NCBI GenBank assembly: GCA_000756795.1
Contig: CCSI01000004.1
Location: 1-64,000, forward strand
Length of the DNA: 64,000 nt
Origin: Qipengyuania vulgaris
Lineage (GTDB): Bacteria; Pseudomonadota; Alphaproteobacteria; Sphingomonadales; Sphingomonadaceae
Direction: 5' to 3'
In this document: positions 45,467 through 53,781 of the stretch, piece by piece
How positions within the stretch are numbered: the first letter of the stretch is position 1
How the letters are laid out: each line of letters starts with the position of its first letter
The notes under the pieces: generated by a model
The model's input: the letters and a program-made list of their open reading frames with translations, nothing else
The model's database searches: none
Told to the model about the DNA's origin: nothing
Position numbers and translations under genes: made by a program

Positions 45467-46486
45467 ATGCAATACGCAAATCTCGGACCCAGCGGCCTCA
45501 AGGTCTCGCGCTTGTGCCTCGGATGCATGAGCTATGGCGACACCACCAAGGGCTGGCACGGCGACTGGGTGCTGGGCGAGGAGGAAAGCCGTCCCTTCAT
45601 CCGCGAGGCGGTGGAGGCGGGTATCAACTTCTTCGACACCGCCAACATGTATTCCAAGGGAGCCTCGGAAGAGGTCGTCGGCCGCCTGCTGCCCGAGTTT
45701 ACCCATCGCGATGAAATCGTGGTCGCGACCAAGGCCTATTTGCCGTGGCGCAACACGCCCAATGCCGGTGGTCTTTCGCGCAAGAGCCTGTTCCAGGCCG
45801 TCGACGACAGCCTGAGGCGGCTCGGCATGGATTATGTCGACCTGTTCCAGACCCACCGCTGGGACGAGAGCACGCCGATAGAAGAAACGATGGAGGCGCT
45901 CCGCGACATCGTGAAGGCGGGCAAGGCGCGCTATATCGGCGCGTCCTCGATGGCCGCGTGGCAATTCGCCAAGGCGCAGGAAGTGGCGCGCAGCCGCGGC
46001 TGGACGACTTTCATTTCGATGCAGAACCACGTGAACCTGCTCTACCGCGAGGAAGAGCGCGAGATGATACCGCTCTGCCGCGACCAGGGCGTGTCCCTCA
46101 TTCCTTGGTCGCCGCTGGCGCGCGGAAAGCTGGCGCGGGGCTGGGATGAGAGCACGGTGCGCAGCGAGACCGACGGTTTCGGAAAGACGCTCTACACGCA
46201 GAATGTCGATGCCGACCGGGAGGTTATCGAAGCGGTCGGCGCGATTGCCGAGGAGCGCGGGACTTCGCGCGCCACCGTCGCGCTGGCTTGGCATTTCGCG
46301 AAAGGCATCACCGCTCCCATCATCGGCGCGACCAAGCCGGGGCATATCGGCGCGGCCGTCGAGGCCATGTCGCTTCGTCTCACCGATGAAGAGGTCGATC
46401 GGCTGGAAAAACCCTATCGCCCCAAGATGCCTGTGGGCGTGGTTTCGGCTGCTCCGGATTTCGGGAAAGTCACGCTGAAAAGCTGA
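45467..46486 (+). CDS. Aldo/keto reductase (YajO/AKR11-like)
   Basis: 339 residues. The tetrad is Asp57 and Tyr62 in FFDTANMYSKG, Lys89 in VATKAY and His130 in LFQTHRWD. The C-terminal NADPH-binding segment contains IIGATKPGHI. It belongs to the bacterial AKR group acting on diverse carbonyls and is not closely related to the reductase at 11380. It starts five bases after the SDR stop, so the pair may act in successive redox steps on one compound. Confidence 0.9.
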   Translation: MQYANLGPSGLKVSRLCLGCMSYGDTTKGWHGDWVLGEEESRPFIREAVEAGINFFDTANMYSKGASEEVVGRLLPEFTHRDEIVVATKAYLPWRNTPNAGGLSRKSLFQAVDDSLRRLGMDYVDLFQTHRWDESTPIEETMEALRDIVKAGKARYIGASSMAAWQFAKAQEVARSRGWTTFISMQNHVNLLYREEEREMIPLCRDQGVSLIPWSPLARGKLARGWDESTVRSETDGFGKTLYTQNVDADREVIEAVGAIAEERGTSRATVALAWHFAKGITAPIIGATKPGHIGAAVEAMSLRLTDEEVDRLEKPYRPKMPVGVVSAAPDFGKVTLKS

Positions 46487-46519
46487 AGTTCCGCCGAGTG
46501 TTACAAAGCGCGGATTCGG

Positions 46520-46535
46520 GTCACAATCCAGTCAC
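46520..46535 (+). promoter_or_regulatory. GTCAC direct repeat (Pho-box-like) upstream of the response regulator
   Basis: GTCAC at 46520 is repeated at 46531, exactly 11 bases later, with a weaker GTTAC at 46500. OmpR/PhoB-type proteins bind such 11-base direct repeats. It lies about 48 bases before the regulator's start, suggesting autoregulation. Confidence 0.4.
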
Positions 46536-46582
46536 ATGAATGCGCCATCGCTTGCCTACTAACAGGGGTAAGGGACGCGCGC

Positions 46583-47257
46583 GTGGCCGTGATTAACATC
46601 TTGATGACCGACGAGGAGGTCGGAGGCTGGGACGGGTTCGAAAATGGCGATACGCGCTATGTCTTTGACCGGCTGACATCGGGCGGTCCGCAGCGCCTTA
46701 TCGAGGGGCCGGTCTGCGCCTTCGTCGACTGGGTGCTGGAGGATTTGTCCGGCCTTGAGATGTGCCGCCGCCTGCGCGCCGACCCGCGCACTGCGGACGC
46801 GCATGTGACCATGGTGCTCGAAAGCTGCGATGCAGAGGACAAGCGCCGCGCACTTGCCGCAGGGGCGGATGATTACGTGGTCGGCCCGGTCGACCGCACC
46901 GGTGTGCTCGACCGGGTGCTGGCGCTCGGCACGGGCCGCATTGCGCAGGCTACGAACCGCCCCTTCACGCTGGGCGACCTCGAAATCGACCTGCCCGCCC
47001 TGCAGGCTCGCTGGCAGGACAAGCCTATCAGCTTGCGGCCTAACGAATTCCGCCTGCTGCGCTTCTTCGCAGAGAACGCGGACCGTGTGCTGAGCCGTAA
47101 CGAGCTCATCGACGGCCTCGGCAAGCAGGAGCCGCCCATCGACGAACGCACCGTCGACGTGTGGATTGGCCGCCTGCGCCGCGCTCTGCGGCAAGTGGGC
47201 GCGGGCGAACCCATCCGCACCGTGCGTTCGCTCGGTTACGTCTACGACAGCCACTAA
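46583..47257 (+). CDS. OmpR/PhoB-type response regulator with degenerate receiver
   Basis: 224 residues. The N-terminal receiver keeps a phospho-acceptor-like Asp49 (AFVDWVLEDLSG) and acidic residues at 10-12, but the conserved Lys is lost: the usual KP is GP at 101-102 (DDYVVGPVD). The C-terminal winged helix (LRPNEFRLLRFFAENADRVLSRNELID ... RTVDVWIGRLRRALRQ ... IRTVRSLGYVYD) is a normal DNA-binding domain. The start is GTG 46583. No histidine kinase is beside it. The missing switch Lys suggests phosphorylation-independent or unusual control. Confidence 0.9.
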   Translation: MAVINILMTDEEVGGWDGFENGDTRYVFDRLTSGGPQRLIEGPVCAFVDWVLEDLSGLEMCRRLRADPRTADAHVTMVLESCDAEDKRRALAAGADDYVVGPVDRTGVLDRVLALGTGRIAQATNRPFTLGDLEIDLPALQARWQDKPISLRPNEFRLLRFFAENADRVLSRNELIDGLGKQEPPIDERTVDVWIGRLRRALRQVGAGEPIRTVRSLGYVYDSH

Positions 47258-47280
47258 GAATTTTCGCATCGACGCCATGA

Positions 47281-47310
47281 AAACAGGGGCCGCTCCGTAG
47301 AGCGACCCCC
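47281..47310 (-). terminator. Intrinsic terminator of the TonB receptor gene
   Basis: On the minus strand GGGG-T-CGCTC pairs with GAGCG-G-CCCC around a stable TACG tetraloop, followed by TGTTTT. It lies 27 bases beyond the receptor stop and between two convergent genes. Confidence 0.75.
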
Positions 47311-47336
47311 ACAAGGCTGCTTCCGGGTGGAAGGAG

Positions 47337-50093
47337 CTAGAATTTCAGCGAAGCGCCGAGGCTGAAGCTGCGGCCGACATCGTAGCTGTTGATGTCGATG
47401 CGGTTCGTGCCGTTGGTCTGGAATTCCTCGTGGCCCTGTCCGGTGAGGTTGCGCGCCTCGAACTTCATCTCGACCTCGGTTCCGGCAAGTTCGAAGCCCT
47501 GGCGGACGACGAAGTCGAGTTGGAGACCGGGCTTCTCGATGATGTCGGGGAGCGGGCCTGCGCCGCGGCTGGAGACACGGTCGCTGGCGTATTTCACGAG
47601 CACGGTGAACTGGCTCAGCCGGTCGAGGTCCTCGAGGCCGAGCTGAAGGTTCACGAGGTGGTCCGACTGGCCGGTAAGCGGCACGCCGTCGTCGAAATAG
47701 TTTGTCGCCGGCTGGTCCGCGAAAGGGAAGACCCGCGCAATATCGCCGTCACCCACTTTGATTTCCGACTGGGTGTAGGTGTAGTTTGCCACCACGACCA
47801 GCTGCTGGCTGTCGAACCAGCCGCCAAGATCGAACAGGTCGATATTGTACTGGAACTCGGCCTCGGCACCGAAAAGTTCGGCCTGCGGGGCGTTGGCGAA
47901 ACCGCTGATGATTTCGTTGTCGCTGAAGCTGGTGAACACTTCGATGGGGTTGGTGATGTCCTTGTAGAAACCGGCCACGCTCGCGCGGCTGCCGCCGCCC
48001 ATGTAATATTCGACACGCGCCTCGTAGTTCGTCAGCTCGCTGTCGATGAGGCTGGGATTGCCGTTGAACTGGCGGTTGGTCTCCGGATCGAAGTAGGTCT
48101 GGAAGATAAGCTCGCGGAACTGCGGGCGGGCGATGGTCTTCGATGCGCTGGCGCGCAGCTGGAGACTGTCGGTCGCTTCCCAGGTCAGCGTGCCGCCGGG
48201 CAGGAAGTAGTCGTTTTCAAGCAGCGTGCCGCTCGACGAGCCGAGCGGTTCGGCGAAGACCTCGACCGGATCGATGGTCTGCGTCGCGTCTTCGTAACGT
48301 ACGCCGACATCGAGCGAGATGCGGTCGGTCGGACGGACATTCACCTTGCCGTATGCCGCTTGGATTTCGAGCGCGGCGGCAAATGCCGGGTCGGCCTGCG
48401 TCGTTTCGAAGATCGTCAGCTCATAGGGGCCGATGCCCGCTGCGGTCTGCGCATCGCGGTCGAAAGCGAGGTCGATGAGCGCATCGCCGAGCAGGTTGTC
48501 GGGACGGAAGACACCGAAGTATTCGGGGAAGTTCGACGTGCCGCGGATGTCGAATTCGCGGCGGGTCGAGAAACGGTCGGTATCCGTATAGGCGTAGCCG
48601 ATGGTGGCGTTGAGCCAGTCGTTGAAGACATAGCCCACGTCCACGCCGCCGTACCACAGGTCTTCCTTGAGGTCGGAAAAGGCGACAATCGCCCCGCCAC
48701 GCTGCGGGTCGAGCGTGTTGAGATAGATGTCACCGAACGGGTCGTTCGCATTGTTCGTGCGGACGTAGCTGAATTCCCACTCGAAGGGGGCTTCGCGCTT
48801 GGTCTGCGCATAGCCGCCGCGAAGGTCGAGAGAGAGGTCGCCGAATTCGAGTTCGCCGACGAACTGGCTATTGAACAGCTGGCGTTCGAACCACGAGGTG
48901 CTCTGGTTGAGTTCGCTGTCGCCGTCCTGGAAGTCGGTGCCTTCTTCCAGCGCCGCACGCTTCAGCGTGTCGTGGATATAGACATTGGTGAAGCGGAACT
49001 TGTGCTCGCCCACTTCGAGGCCGAAACCGAGCATGCCGTTGACCAGCACGCGGTTGTCGGTCGCGAATTCGCGGAAGTCGGTGTCGAGTTCGAGGTCGGT
49101 ATTGGCCGCGGTCTGCTTGGTGATGAAGCGGTTGCGCCACTTGTTGCTGATCGAGCCGGTGGCGATGATGCCCAGCATTCCGTCAGAGAAGACATCGAAG
49201 CTCGTGCCCGCCGTAACGCCGGTCGAGAAATTGACCGGCAAATCGCCGATTTTCTGGACGAGGTAGAGGTTGGGGTCGTTGATGTCCTTGAGGATGCCGG
49301 CAGTGTCGACGCCCTGGTCGTTGATGCGCGCACCGCTGTCGAAAAAGCCCTGCAGCGCATCGTAATTCTCGACATTGCGGCGGCCCTGGTCGAAGCCGGT
49401 CCAGTCCCAGTCGCCGCCGAAATAGGTGTAGCCGGGGCCGAAGGTGGTCTCGGTGTCGCCCGAAATCGAGCCGCTGACGGTGAGGAAGGTCTCGGTCGGG
49501 ATGGCGCGGGTGGTCAGGTTTATGACACCGCCGCCGAACTCGCCCGGGAAGTTGGCCGAATAGGTCTTCTGCACGAGGCTGGAGGCGACCACGCTGGTCG
49601 GGAAAATGTCGAGCGGGACGACGCGGCTAAGCGGCTGCGGCGAGGGGAGTGGCAGGCCGTTCAGGAGCGCGAGCGAGTAACGGTCGCCAAGCCCGCGGAC
49701 ATAGACGAGGCCGTTGCCCTGCTGCGAGAGGCCGGTGATGCGGCCGAGCGCGCCAGCGATGTCGCCTTCACCCGTACGGGCGATGGTCGCGGTGTCGAGC
49801 ACGTTGACGACCTGCGGCGAGGCGCGCGTCACGTCGCGGTTTCGGCGGCCGGTCACGACGATGGTGCCGCCGGGGATGGAAATGTCGGGCTGTGCCTCTT
49901 CCTCTTCCTGCGCAACGTCACCCGGAACGGTGTCGTTCGCAGTGTCGATATCCTGCGCCAGTTCCTGGTCGGGCACCTCCTCTTCGGTCGGCGGTGGACC
50001 TTCCGCGCCGGTGCTCTGCGCGAGCGCGGCTGCGGGGAAGGTAAGTGCGGTGGAGAGCAGGAGCAGGGCGGAAAGCTGCTTGCCGGAAGACAT
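47337..50093 (-). CDS. TonB-dependent receptor (918 aa)
   Basis: A signal peptide (ALTFPAAALAQS) is followed by an acidic linker rich in Glu and Asp, the TonB-box-like GTIVVTGRRNRD, a plug (SPQVVNVLDTATIARTGEGDIAGALGRITGL, VYVRGLGDRYSLALLNGLPLPSPQPLSRVVPLDIFPT) and a barrel ending in LKF. The VRGLGDRY...LNG plug type is common in sphingomonad receptors of unknown ligand. It lies downstream of the lipoprotein gene on the same strand, with a terminator-like hairpin between them, so the two may form a receptor/surface-lipoprotein pair. Confidence 0.95.
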   Translation of the reverse strand: MSSGKQLSALLLLSTALTFPAAALAQSTGAEGPPPTEEEVPDQELAQDIDTANDTVPGDVAQEEEEAQPDISIPGGTIVVTGRRNRDVTRASPQVVNVLDTATIARTGEGDIAGALGRITGLSQQGNGLVYVRGLGDRYSLALLNGLPLPSPQPLSRVVPLDIFPTSVVASSLVQKTYSANFPGEFGGGVINLTTRAIPTETFLTVSGSISGDTETTFGPGYTYFGGDWDWTGFDQGRRNVENYDALQGFFDSGARINDQGVDTAGILKDINDPNLYLVQKIGDLPVNFSTGVTAGTSFDVFSDGMLGIIATGSISNKWRNRFITKQTAANTDLELDTDFREFATDNRVLVNGMLGFGLEVGEHKFRFTNVYIHDTLKRAALEEGTDFQDGDSELNQSTSWFERQLFNSQFVGELEFGDLSLDLRGGYAQTKREAPFEWEFSYVRTNNANDPFGDIYLNTLDPQRGGAIVAFSDLKEDLWYGGVDVGYVFNDWLNATIGYAYTDTDRFSTRREFDIRGTSNFPEYFGVFRPDNLLGDALIDLAFDRDAQTAAGIGPYELTIFETTQADPAFAAALEIQAAYGKVNVRPTDRISLDVGVRYEDATQTIDPVEVFAEPLGSSSGTLLENDYFLPGGTLTWEATDSLQLRASASKTIARPQFRELIFQTYFDPETNRQFNGNPSLIDSELTNYEARVEYYMGGGSRASVAGFYKDITNPIEVFTSFSDNEIISGFANAPQAELFGAEAEFQYNIDLFDLGGWFDSQQLVVVANYTYTQSEIKVGDGDIARVFPFADQPATNYFDDGVPLTGQSDHLVNLQLGLEDLDRLSQFTVLVKYASDRVSSRGAGPLPDIIEKPGLQLDFVVRQGFELAGTEVEMKFEARNLTGQGHEEFQTNGTNRIDINSYDVGRSFSLGASLKF

Positions 50094-50136
50094 GGGATTG
50101 ACCCCCTCAGATCAGGTCGGAAACTGGAATGAATGC

Positions 50137-50174
50137 AAAAGGGGCGGGGACGCGAACCATGCCGCGTCCCCGCC
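50137..50174 (-). terminator. Perfect 12-bp terminator hairpin after the lipoprotein gene
   Basis: GGCGGGGACGCG pairs perfectly with CGCGTCCCCGCC around an 8-base loop. In the minus direction it is followed by CCTTTTGC. It lies between the lipoprotein stop and the receptor start, so it may act as an attenuating terminator within the pair. Confidence 0.8.
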
Positions 50175-50188
50175 TGTCATGGGCCGTG

Positions 50189-51757
50189 TCAGTCGTAGAC
50201 CGGCAGGCTGGTGCAGGCCGAGGTCGAGCTGTCGAAGGTCACGGTGCTGGAAGTGCAGGTCCAGCCGTTCACCCAGTCGGCATTCTCGGTGAAGACCGCG
50301 CCGATGCGGGCGGGCGTCTCGAAGAAGCTGTCCCAGCTGGCGACGTCGAAAACGACCACGGCGTCTTCGTTGGTGCCATTGAGGAACAGGTTCTGCAGCG
50401 TGTTGGTGAAGGCCGAATTGTTGTTCGAACCGCTGTCGAAGACGTTCTGGACATCGGCTGCGGTCGCACCCGAACCGTCACGGAAGGCCGTATCGCAATC
50501 GAGCACGAAGCTGTCGAAGGCGACCGGGCCGCTCTCGTCGGGACCGGTGGTGCGGAAGAGTTCTTCCTGCCCGTCGACGCGAAGGCAGGCCGTGCCCTGG
50601 TTCGAAACGAGGACCGAGTTAGCGATCGAATAGTCGGCAAAGCCGCGGATGCGGATGACCTGGTCGTCGGCCTTCTGGTGGACGAAGGTTGCGTTCGAGA
50701 TGCGCGTGTTCTGGCGCGGGGCGCTGTCGTTAAACGCGTTGTCGCTGTCGGCCTCGATGATGGTGTCGCCGGCGCCGGGGCGCTGGATGGCGATGACATA
50801 CTGGAGGTTGGCCTTGACGCCGGTATCGGTGTCGATGCTGTCGTCTTCCGCGCCGACGACGATGAGGTTGGTGAGGTTGACCGAGCCGCCGAAGAACTCG
50901 ACACCGTCGTCCGAGCTGTTGAAGCTCATGATGTGGCTGAGCTCAGTACCGGTTCCGGTGCCGCCGGTGGTCAGCGACTGGAGCTCGCTGTCACCCGAAA
51001 GCACGAAGCCCGAATAGCGGATTTGCACGTAGCTCATGCTGCCCGAGCTGTCGTCGCGGGTGGCGCCGCCGAAGATGGCCGGCTGCGCCGCGCCTTCGAC
51101 CTGGCGTTCGCAGTTTACGCTGCCCGGGGTTGCGCCGGATGCGATGCAGTCGGTTACCGGAGCGCGGCCCGAGAGGACGACACCGCCCCACTGGCCCGAC
51201 GAGCTGTCGGTGTTGAGGCCCTGCACGTTGTCGCGGCTGGTGAAGATGATCGGGCGGTCGGCGGTGCCGTTCGCCTGGATGGTGTTGCCGCGGTTGACGT
51301 TGAGGAAGCTCGAGCCCGAAGCATAGACGATGACGCCCGGTTCGATGGTCAGCTGGACATCAGTGTCGTCGAGACCGTCGCTGGTGTCAGGGGCAGGTCC
51401 GCCATCGGTGCCGACGTCGACGCGGCCGTTCATGCGGTAAAGCAGGCCTTCGATGTAGGGCAACGTGCTGCTGGCGGTGAAGCGCGCGGGCAAGGTGCAG
51501 ACGCGGTATTCGCCGGTCGGGCCGGAAATGGTGCCGCTGTCGGTCAGGCCGACGGGGTCGCTGATGGTCGGGCAACCGGCAGCCGGGGTCACCAGCGTAG
51601 CGGTCGGCGTGGGCGTCGGGGTTGGCGTGCCGGCGCCACCGCCGACATTGACAGTCACATTGCCGCCGGTACCGGGCGACACGATTTCGTCGGCGCCGCA
51701 AGCCGAAAGGGCGATTGCGGAAGTGCCGAGAACGAGCAGGCGAGAAAGATTGGTCAC
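50189..51757 (-). CDS. Secreted lipoprotein, probable beta-helix, partner of the TonB receptor
   Basis: 522 residues. A lipobox LSAC (Cys20) is followed by a Gly/Val stretch and a PTPTPTPT linker, then a domain rich in short beta strands (IEPGVIVYASGSSFLNV, RPIIFTSRDNVQG, WGGVVLSGRAPVTDC, GVEFFGGSVNLTNLIVVGAEDDSIDTD). The strand pattern suggests a right-handed parallel beta-helix exposed at the cell surface. Six or more Cys residues in the mature part could form disulfides. I recognise no catalytic site. By position upstream of a TonB receptor it may capture the ligand, in the way SusD-like proteins serve SusC, but that is inference. GTCAC repeats lie about 86 bases upstream. Confidence 0.85.
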   Translation of the reverse strand: MTNLSRLLVLGTSAIALSACGADEIVSPGTGGNVTVNVGGGAGTPTPTPTPTATLVTPAAGCPTISDPVGLTDSGTISGPTGEYRVCTLPARFTASSTLPYIEGLLYRMNGRVDVGTDGGPAPDTSDGLDDTDVQLTIEPGVIVYASGSSFLNVNRGNTIQANGTADRPIIFTSRDNVQGLNTDSSSGQWGGVVLSGRAPVTDCIASGATPGSVNCERQVEGAAQPAIFGGATRDDSSGSMSYVQIRYSGFVLSGDSELQSLTTGGTGTGTELSHIMSFNSSDDGVEFFGGSVNLTNLIVVGAEDDSIDTDTGVKANLQYVIAIQRPGAGDTIIEADSDNAFNDSAPRQNTRISNATFVHQKADDQVIRIRGFADYSIANSVLVSNQGTACLRVDGQEELFRTTGPDESGPVAFDSFVLDCDTAFRDGSGATAADVQNVFDSGSNNNSAFTNTLQNLFLNGTNEDAVVVFDVASWDSFFETPARIGAVFTENADWVNGWTCTSSTVTFDSSTSACTSLPVYD

Positions 51758-51842
51758 GGGTTCGGTCCCCTCAAAAAACCGGTTTGAGTCGAAATTCGAG
51801 ATGCGAATTCGTTGATCGCGACTCGCCAGCTAGGGACAGCGT

Positions 51843-51867
51843 GTGACAGTTTGTGTCGCTTCGTGAC
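51843..51867 (-). promoter_or_regulatory. Triple GTCAC-type direct repeat upstream of the lipoprotein
   Basis: Read on the minus strand, GTCAC, GACAC and GTCAC follow each other at exactly 10-base steps (complements of 51863, 51853, 51843). The orientation matches the GTCAC repeats at 46520 and 52494 relative to their genes. A PhoB/OmpR-type protein is the natural candidate binder. Confidence 0.35.
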
Positions 51868-51972
51868 CGTTGTGTTGCAGTTTCAACAGGTTTTCTGGCC
51901 TCCAGGCGCACATTTCAGAAATATGACAATGTTACGGTTTTGTTGCAGTTCGGCTGGGGCTGTAATATTTCG

Positions 51973-51990
51973 CTCCCACAAGTTTGGGAG
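51973..51990 (+). promoter_or_regulatory. Hairpin containing the TPR gene's ribosome binding site
   Basis: CTCCCA pairs with TGGGAG around CAAGTT. The GGGAG arm is the only ribosome binding site for ATG 52000, so folding would mask it. This is a suggestive arrangement without further support. Confidence 0.3.
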
Positions 51991-51999
51991 AACACAAGA

Positions 52000-52383
52000 A
52001 TGTCGATGCTTGCAGCAGTAGTGCTTCTGGTCGCCGCAGAAGGTCCGGTGATGACCGTGACTGCGCCCGAAAGTGAATATGATATCGGTTATGCCGAACT
52101 CGTCGCAGGCGATGCTCGCGGCGCGCTCGAGGCTATCGAGAATTGCGATAAGCTGCCGGAAAGCGACCCGGCGCGTCAGCTCAACCATGCTGTCGCGCTC
52201 GCCAGCGTGGGCGAATATGACGGGGCGCGTGACCGTTTCGCAGCCGCCGCTCGCAATGCCGACCGGTTCGAACTACAGACCTCGACCGGCGACTGGGTCG
52301 ATTCGAAGGTCCTTGCCCGCCGCGGCCTCGCCATGCTCGATAGCGGCGATTTCCGTGGTTACGAGGCGCTCGCCGTCCGCTGA
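52000..52383 (+). CDS. Small exported TPR-repeat protein
   Basis: 127 residues from ATG 52000, which follows GGGAGAAC. A short hydrophobic N-terminus (MLAAVVLLVAAEG) suggests a signal sequence. Then come tetratricopeptide-like helices (DIGYAELVAGDARGALEAI, PARQLNHAVALASVGEYDGARDRFAAAA). A longer frame back to 51853 has no family support. Its own terminator follows. It is divergent from the lipoprotein gene. Role unknown; TPR proteins generally mediate protein contacts. Confidence 0.8.
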   Translation: MSMLAAVVLLVAAEGPVMTVTAPESEYDIGYAELVAGDARGALEAIENCDKLPESDPARQLNHAVALASVGEYDGARDRFAAAARNADRFELQTSTGDWVDSKVLARRGLAMLDSGDFRGYEALAVR

Positions 52384-52415
52384 TATTTTCCCCGAAAGAC
52401 CGGGTATCTCCGACT

Positions 52416-52455
52416 GGGCCCGTGCCTGCCAGGCGGCAGGTGCGGGCCCTTCTTC
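52416..52455 (+). terminator. Terminator hairpin after the TPR gene
   Basis: GGGCCCG-TG-CCTGCC pairs with GGCAGG-TG-CGGGCCC (a two-base internal mismatch) around AGGC, followed by a short TTCTTC. It separates the TPR gene from the virB operon. Confidence 0.65.
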
Positions 52456-52493
52456 GTGGGTTATATCCACCAAATCCGGGATATTCAGCTTCC

Positions 52494-52510
52494 TGTCACC
52501 CCAATGTCAT
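52494..52510 (+). promoter_or_regulatory. Pho-box-like direct repeat upstream of the virB operon
   Basis: TGTCAC at 52494 and TGTCAT at 52505 are direct repeats 11 bases apart (CTGTCAC-CCCA-ATGTCAT), close to the PhoB half-site CTGTCAT with a 4-base spacer. It lies 40 bases before the virB1 start. Confidence 0.45.
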
Positions 52511-52549
52511 GTAGAGTGTCCACTGGGGTCGCACGGAGGGTGTTCGACA

Positions 52550-53182
52550 ATGATTCGCGCACACTTGGCGCCGGTGGCAGGATTGGCCTGCCTGGCGCTG
52601 ACCGCTTTCCCGGCGAAAGCGGATGTCTTGGAGATCGATGCGGACGGAGCGCGCTGGGTAGCCGGCGGAGGCTCCGACCTAGCTGCTGCGCAGGTCGTCG
52701 ATGCCGGATTTGCCGCTCCGGTTGCCGAGGTTCCGGCGGAAATTTACGTGCCCGATGTGGTGGTCGCCAATCCGGAAAACCATGCAGTGGGCGTGCCGGA
52801 GATTTACCGCGCCAAGGTCAATGAACTGGCCGCGAAATATGATTTGTCGGCCTCGCTTATCGAGGCGATGGTGTGGCAGGAAAGTCGCTGGCGGCATGAC
52901 GCCGTCTCGCCCGTCGGGGCGCAGGGCCTCGCACAGTTGATGCCGGGCACGGCGCGCGATTTGGGGGTCGACCCGCGCGATCCTTTCGCCAACCTTGAAG
53001 GCGGTGCGCGGTACCTTCGTGCGCAGCTCGACCGGTTCGACGGCGACCTCGAAAAGGCGCTCGCCGCCTATAACGCCGGCCCCGGCCGGGTGGAGCGCGC
53101 AGGAGGCATCCCGCGCATCCGCGAAACACAGAATTACGTGGCCGCCATCATGGGCCGCCTTGCAGACCACTCACGGGAGTAG
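52550..53182 (+). CDS. virB1: VirB1-like lytic transglycosylase
   Basis: 210 residues. A signal peptide ends near AFPAKA. The SLT domain has the catalytic Glu111 in VWQESRW, the SPVGAQGLAQLMPGTARDLGV motif, and ALAAYNAGPGRV. It cuts peptidoglycan to let the secretion channel through the wall. ATG 52550 has GGAGGG at nine bases; the upstream part of the frame is out-of-gene. It is the first gene of the virB operon and virB2 follows six bases later. Confidence 0.93.
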   Translation: MIRAHLAPVAGLACLALTAFPAKADVLEIDADGARWVAGGGSDLAAAQVVDAGFAAPVAEVPAEIYVPDVVVANPENHAVGVPEIYRAKVNELAAKYDLSASLIEAMVWQESRWRHDAVSPVGAQGLAQLMPGTARDLGVDPRDPFANLEGGARYLRAQLDRFDGDLEKALAAYNAGPGRVERAGGIPRIRETQNYVAAIMGRLADHSRE

Positions 53183-53188
53183 AAAATC

Positions 53189-53497
53189 TTGAAATCGCTT
53201 TTCGCCAAGATGGTGGCCATCGCCGCTCTTCTCAGCCCTTCGGCAGCTTTCGCGCAGGCCGTGCAGCAGGACCCCGCCGGCTCTGGCCCGGTCGTCAATG
53301 CGCTTGCATGGCTGCAGGGCACGCTGCTCGGTAATGTCGCCACTGCGGTTGCGGTCATGGCGGTTGCCGCGGTCGGCTTCATGATGCTGACCGGCCGCCT
53401 CAACTGGCGCTTCGGTGCGACTGTCATCATCGGCGTCTTCATCCTGTTCGGCGCGGCCAGCATCGTTGCGGGCATCCAGGGCGTGGCGGCAGCCTGA
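53189..53497 (+). CDS. virB2: VirB2-like pilin
   Basis: 102 residues. A signal peptide (ALLSPSAAFAQA) is followed by two long hydrophobic helices separated by a short polar loop (GRLNWRFG), the TrbC/VirB2 pilin layout. The start is TTG 53189 after GGGAG. Its stop overlaps the virB3 start by one base (TGATG). Confidence 0.9.
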   Translation: MKSLFAKMVAIAALLSPSAAFAQAVQQDPAGSGPVVNALAWLQGTLLGNVATAVAVMAVAAVGFMMLTGRLNWRFGATVIIGVFILFGAASIVAGIQGVAAA

Positions 53498-53781
53498 TGA
53501 CCGCGCTCGTCCGCCACCCCGTTCACAGAGCGCTGACGCGCCCGCAGATGTTTGCGGGCGTGACGCTCAACTATTTCGTGATCAACGGGGTCGTGACGAC
53601 CGAAGTCTTCCTCATCACCGGCAGCTTCTGGGCGCTGCTCGCAGCGCTGGTGATGCACGGTGTCGGCTATTTCGCCTGCCTGCGCGAGCCGCGCATCTTC
53701 GACCTCTGGATTACCAAGGTGTCGAAATGCCCGCGCGTGAAGAACTACAAGCGCTGGGGGTGCAATTCCTATGCCGCGTAA
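53497..53781 (+). CDS. virB3: VirB3-like inner-membrane protein
   Basis: 94 residues. HRALTRPQMFAGV at the N-terminus, two membrane helices, and a C-terminal Cys/Lys-rich tail are the VirB3 pattern. It acts with VirB4 in pilus assembly. It overlaps virB4 by 11 bases. Confidence 0.9.
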   Translation: MTALVRHPVHRALTRPQMFAGVTLNYFVINGVVTTEVFLITGSFWALLAALVMHGVGYFACLREPRIFDLWITKVSKCPRVKNYKRWGCNSYAA

